From Candidatus Uhrbacteria bacterium (GTDB lineage Bacteria; Patescibacteriota; Patescibacteriia; JACQRZ01), in the NCBI GenBank assembly GCA_016209345.1, contig JACQWH010000068.1, positions 1-6,368 on the forward strand: a stretch of 6,368 bases of DNA, in the 5' to 3' direction. Under the pieces are notes generated by a model. The model searched no databases and had not been told where the DNA came from. It saw only the letters and a program-made list of their open reading frames with translations. This document shows positions 4,574 to 6,368 of the stretch, piece after piece (the stretch's first letter is position 1; each line of letters starts with the position of its first letter). A program made the position numbers and the translations under genes.

Positions 4574-5428
4574 ATGCTTTTCTCCTCCCCCCAAACAACA
4601 AAAGAACGGCTCGTTCAGGCCCTCCAGTACGGTCCCCTTCGCATTACTGCGCTCATAGACCGCCTGAATGCAGGCAATACCCACGTATCAAAACAAGGGG
4701 TCTATCTCGCGCTTCGCGAACTTGCCTGTGAGGAAGTTGTTGTTGTGTATAAAAAACAAGCGTCCCTCAACCATGCGTGGCTCTTGAGGATCGCTGATTT
4801 CTCCACTCGGGCGCATCAGTGGTATTTCCAACCAAACACGCCGGTGGGACACTTCAAAGATCTCAAACCCAATCAACGCATACGATATACCTTCAAAACC
4901 CTTTCTCTGCTTGACACGTTCTGGGGGCATGTGCTCTATACGCTTATCGAAAACAATCCGGCGCGTGAACCGGTCTTGATGTATAACCCTCACTGGTGGT
5001 TTTGCTATTCACGGAATCCAAGCGAAATAGCAATCATTGATTTTTGTAAACAGCGCGGCATGCCTCTTCTGCTAACAGCAGGTCACAATACGCCGATCGA
5101 CCGTTCCTCTAAAAAATTCATGGACGGCACTCACGCCCAGTACCATGTGCGCACGAAGCCACTCTTTCAAAAGGACAACTACTATATCAATGTGTTTGGC
5201 GAATTTATTATTGATGTATGGATTGATAAAAAACTGCACGATGACATAGAACGGCTCTACCACGCCGGGCCGCGTGTCACTAAGGAATGGATTGACCGTC
5301 TGGAAGCCCTTAATACCCTCAAGGGAAAAAGCGTCCTCGTTGTTTCTCGTAATCCGAAACGCGCGGAGCTTCTGAAGAAAAAACTTCTTCGCAATTTTTA
5401 CATTCCAAAAAATCAGCGCGTCAAATGA
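4574..5428 (+). CDS. Winged-helix DNA-binding protein with C-terminal domain of unknown type
   Basis: A 284-residue soluble protein (286 if the ATG at 4568 is used). The first 70 residues read as a winged helix-turn-helix. Helix one is TTKERLVQAL, then comes ITALIDRLNA, then a recognition-helix candidate SKQGVYLALRELACEE, and then a strand-rich wing (VVVVYKKQASLN). The remaining two thirds mixes helices and strands (DTFWGHVLYTLIENNP, VLMYNPHWWF, AIIDFCKQRGMPLLLT, YINVFGEFIIDVWI). It is reminiscent of the sensor or PLD-like halves of TrmB-type regulators, but I see no HxKxxxxD catalytic motif. The gene is divergent from one Cys-rich gene and overlaps the tail of the other by 8 bp (TCAAATGA carries both stops). 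I choose 4574 because the -10 ends two bases before the first ATG. No Shine-Dalgarno is present. A regulatory role is inference. Confidence 0.75.
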   Translation: MLFSSPQTTKERLVQALQYGPLRITALIDRLNAGNTHVSKQGVYLALRELACEEVVVVYKKQASLNHAWLLRIADFSTRAHQWYFQPNTPVGHFKDLKPNQRIRYTFKTLSLLDTFWGHVLYTLIENNPAREPVLMYNPHWWFCYSRNPSEIAIIDFCKQRGMPLLLTAGHNTPIDRSSKKFMDGTHAQYHVRTKPLFQKDNYYINVFGEFIIDVWIDKKLHDDIERLYHAGPRVTKEWIDRLEALNTLKGKSVLVVSRNPKRAELLKKKLLRNFYIPKNQRVK

Positions 5429-6368
5429 TCTCCTTTTGATAACACTCCTCGCAATACACCAATTCCGTCCGACGGGTGCTTGCCCGGCCTTCAGGCGGGG
5501 CGTAGGTGGTCTCAAATTTAACTGTACACTGACCGACGTGGTCGTGCCCCGTCCTGTCGCACATACACTGGCGCGACCATAATGTTCGCGGACGCCGCTT
5601 ATGCAAACGATCAAGGTGGCGGCAATCAAAACACCTTCGCGGAATTGGAATCTTGAGTTTCTTATAGAACTCAAACTCCTGCTTCACCAGTTTGTAATTC
5701 CGCTGGCATTTCTCGCACGTTAATATCTTTTGCAGAATGTCGTCGGTTGCATCGGCAATCGCATCGGGAATATCTTTTGCATCAAGCGTGCCTTTGCCGA
5801 ATGTTCCCGGCGTGCGATCGTTCCAGTTAAAGCCAAGCGCAAGCGCCTGTTCTTTTGTGAGGGGGAAATAATCCTGTGCGAGTGATTCGTTATACCCGAA
5901 CGGTGATAATGCCGGCGGAAAAAAATGTCCCCACTCCCCTGCTTTTTTCATGCGTTCAATAATCCCTGCTGTCAATTTTTTATACTCCTCTTCGCTGTAT
6001 TGTTTATTCAAAATACAAAATTTCTTTCCGCGAAGGCCGATGCAGCCGAAGCAATCTTGCGCGCCGTTGAACATGAGCTCGCAGTAGGACAAATTCGCCA
6101 CATCCCACCAAATAATATTACAGCCGATGCAATTGTATCCGCCAACGCATCCCATTATTTCAAGACCACGTTCTAATCCGCCGGTATACGAACAGTCAAA
6201 CACGTCTTTGTTGTGATTTACGGAGTATTGCAAATTTTTACATTCTTCTGTGTCGGTCGTGTCAAAACATGCGATACATCTACTTGATCGAAAAATATAA
6301 TCTCCCGTGCACTCCTCTGCCTTTATCCGATACGAATAGGCGGAGGGGATTGTTTTTTTGAACTCATC
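5421..6368 (-). CDS. Second large Cys-rich multi-zinc-ribbon protein, 5' end outside window
   Basis: A partial gene: the frame is open to the window edge, so 315 C-terminal residues are visible and the true start lies beyond 6368. It is a paralogue of the 2643-4325 protein. The visible part matches that protein's second half from ECTGDYIFRS (like CTGDNLFRS) onward. It includes C-I-G-L-x4-FCILN and YSEEEY, then YNES / KEQAL / PGT-x-GK, then C218/C221 with C246/C249 at exactly the same spacing, and C268/C270/C281 with C306/C309. FDC replaces PDC in the last pair of the first ribbon. A TTG at 6233 is an internal Leu, not a start. Compared with the paralogue, there are seven extra residues (around PEGRASTRRT) between YAP and YCEEC, encoded by palindromic GC-rich DNA. 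The tail overlaps the winged-helix stop by 8 bp. Zinc binding is inferred; function is unknown. Confidence 0.85.
   Translation of the reverse strand, partial: DEFKKTIPSAYSYRIKAEECTGDYIFRSSRCIACFDTTDTEECKNLQYSVNHNKDVFDCSYTGGLERGLEIMGCVGGYNCIGCNIIWWDVANLSYCELMFNGAQDCFGCIGLRGKKFCILNKQYSEEEYKKLTAGIIERMKKAGEWGHFFPPALSPFGYNESLAQDYFPLTKEQALALGFNWNDRTPGTFGKGTLDAKDIPDAIADATDDILQKILTCEKCQRNYKLVKQEFEFYKKLKIPIPRRCFDCRHLDRLHKRRPRTLWSRQCMCDRTGHDHVGQCTVKFETTYAPPEGRASTRRTELVYCEECYQKEII
5465..5501. repeat. Small palindromic insert inside the second Cys-rich gene
   Basis: CCGTC (5465-5469) and GACGG (5471-5475) are followed by GCCCGGCCT (5482-5490) and AGGCGGGGC (5493-5501), which pair at 8 of 9 positions. 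The stretch coincides with the seven-residue excess over the paralogue and is more GC-rich than its surroundings. A short palindromic repeat that inserted in frame is a plausible origin. Confidence 0.45.

Noticed and set aside
6231..6233. TTG as a start of the second Cys-rich protein
   Set aside because: The frame continues upstream to the window edge with sequence homologous to the paralogue (CTGDYIFRS), so this is an internal Leu codon.

Overview
The window looks like a chromosomal piece of a Patescibacteria (Candidate Phyla Radiation, probably Parcubacteria-like) genome. This is inferred from protein families rather than from a marker gene. The clues are a lone Com-like zinc ribbon, a small DUF378 membrane protein with a Cys-containing tail, an MFS permease of the type I associate with these genomes, and two very Cys-rich multi-ribbon proteins of a kind I also associate with CPR bacteria. 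TGA is used as an ordinary stop (PEBP-like gene, winged-helix gene, second Cys-rich gene), so the code is not the UGA=Gly code of Gracilibacteria/Absconditabacteria.

Layout, left to right. Bases 1-126 are an imperfect inverted-repeat element with a perfect 8-bp hairpin at its centre. Then come five minus-strand genes, given here in coordinate order: a Com-like zinc ribbon (152-346), a YbhB/YbcL PEBP-family protein (478-930), a DUF378 protein (1062-1322), an MFS permease (1423-2550) and a 560-residue Cys-rich protein (2643-4325). A strong intrinsic terminator (1023-1046) separates the DUF378 gene from the PEBP-like gene, and the PEBP-like gene then has its own TTGACA-type promoter. An intergenic region of about 250 bp (4326-4573) divides the big Cys-rich gene from a divergent plus-strand winged-helix protein (4574-5428). 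That gene collides tail to tail, with an 8-bp overlap, with a second Cys-rich protein (5421 to beyond 6368) that is a paralogue of the first.

The most distinctive part is 2643-6368: two paralogous Cys-rich, probably zinc-binding proteins on either side of a winged-helix gene. The complete one shows internal pseudo-symmetry. It has a homologous pair of zinc ribbons at each end, and between them two related Cys-rich repeat halves, each closing with the same C-G-L / C-I-x-N / Y-S-x-x-E-Y signature. Its function is unknown. The winged-helix gene has a palindrome overlapping its -35 box and is a reasonable candidate regulator of itself and its divergent neighbour, but that is inference.

The other genes look like independent small transcription units. 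Several have TATACT -10 hexamers upstream, few have a convincing Shine-Dalgarno sequence, and at least two promoters sit so close to the start codon that leaderless or very short leaders are likely. No rRNA, tRNA, CRISPR array, transposase or phage structural gene was seen. No gene-free stretch exceeds about 250 bp.
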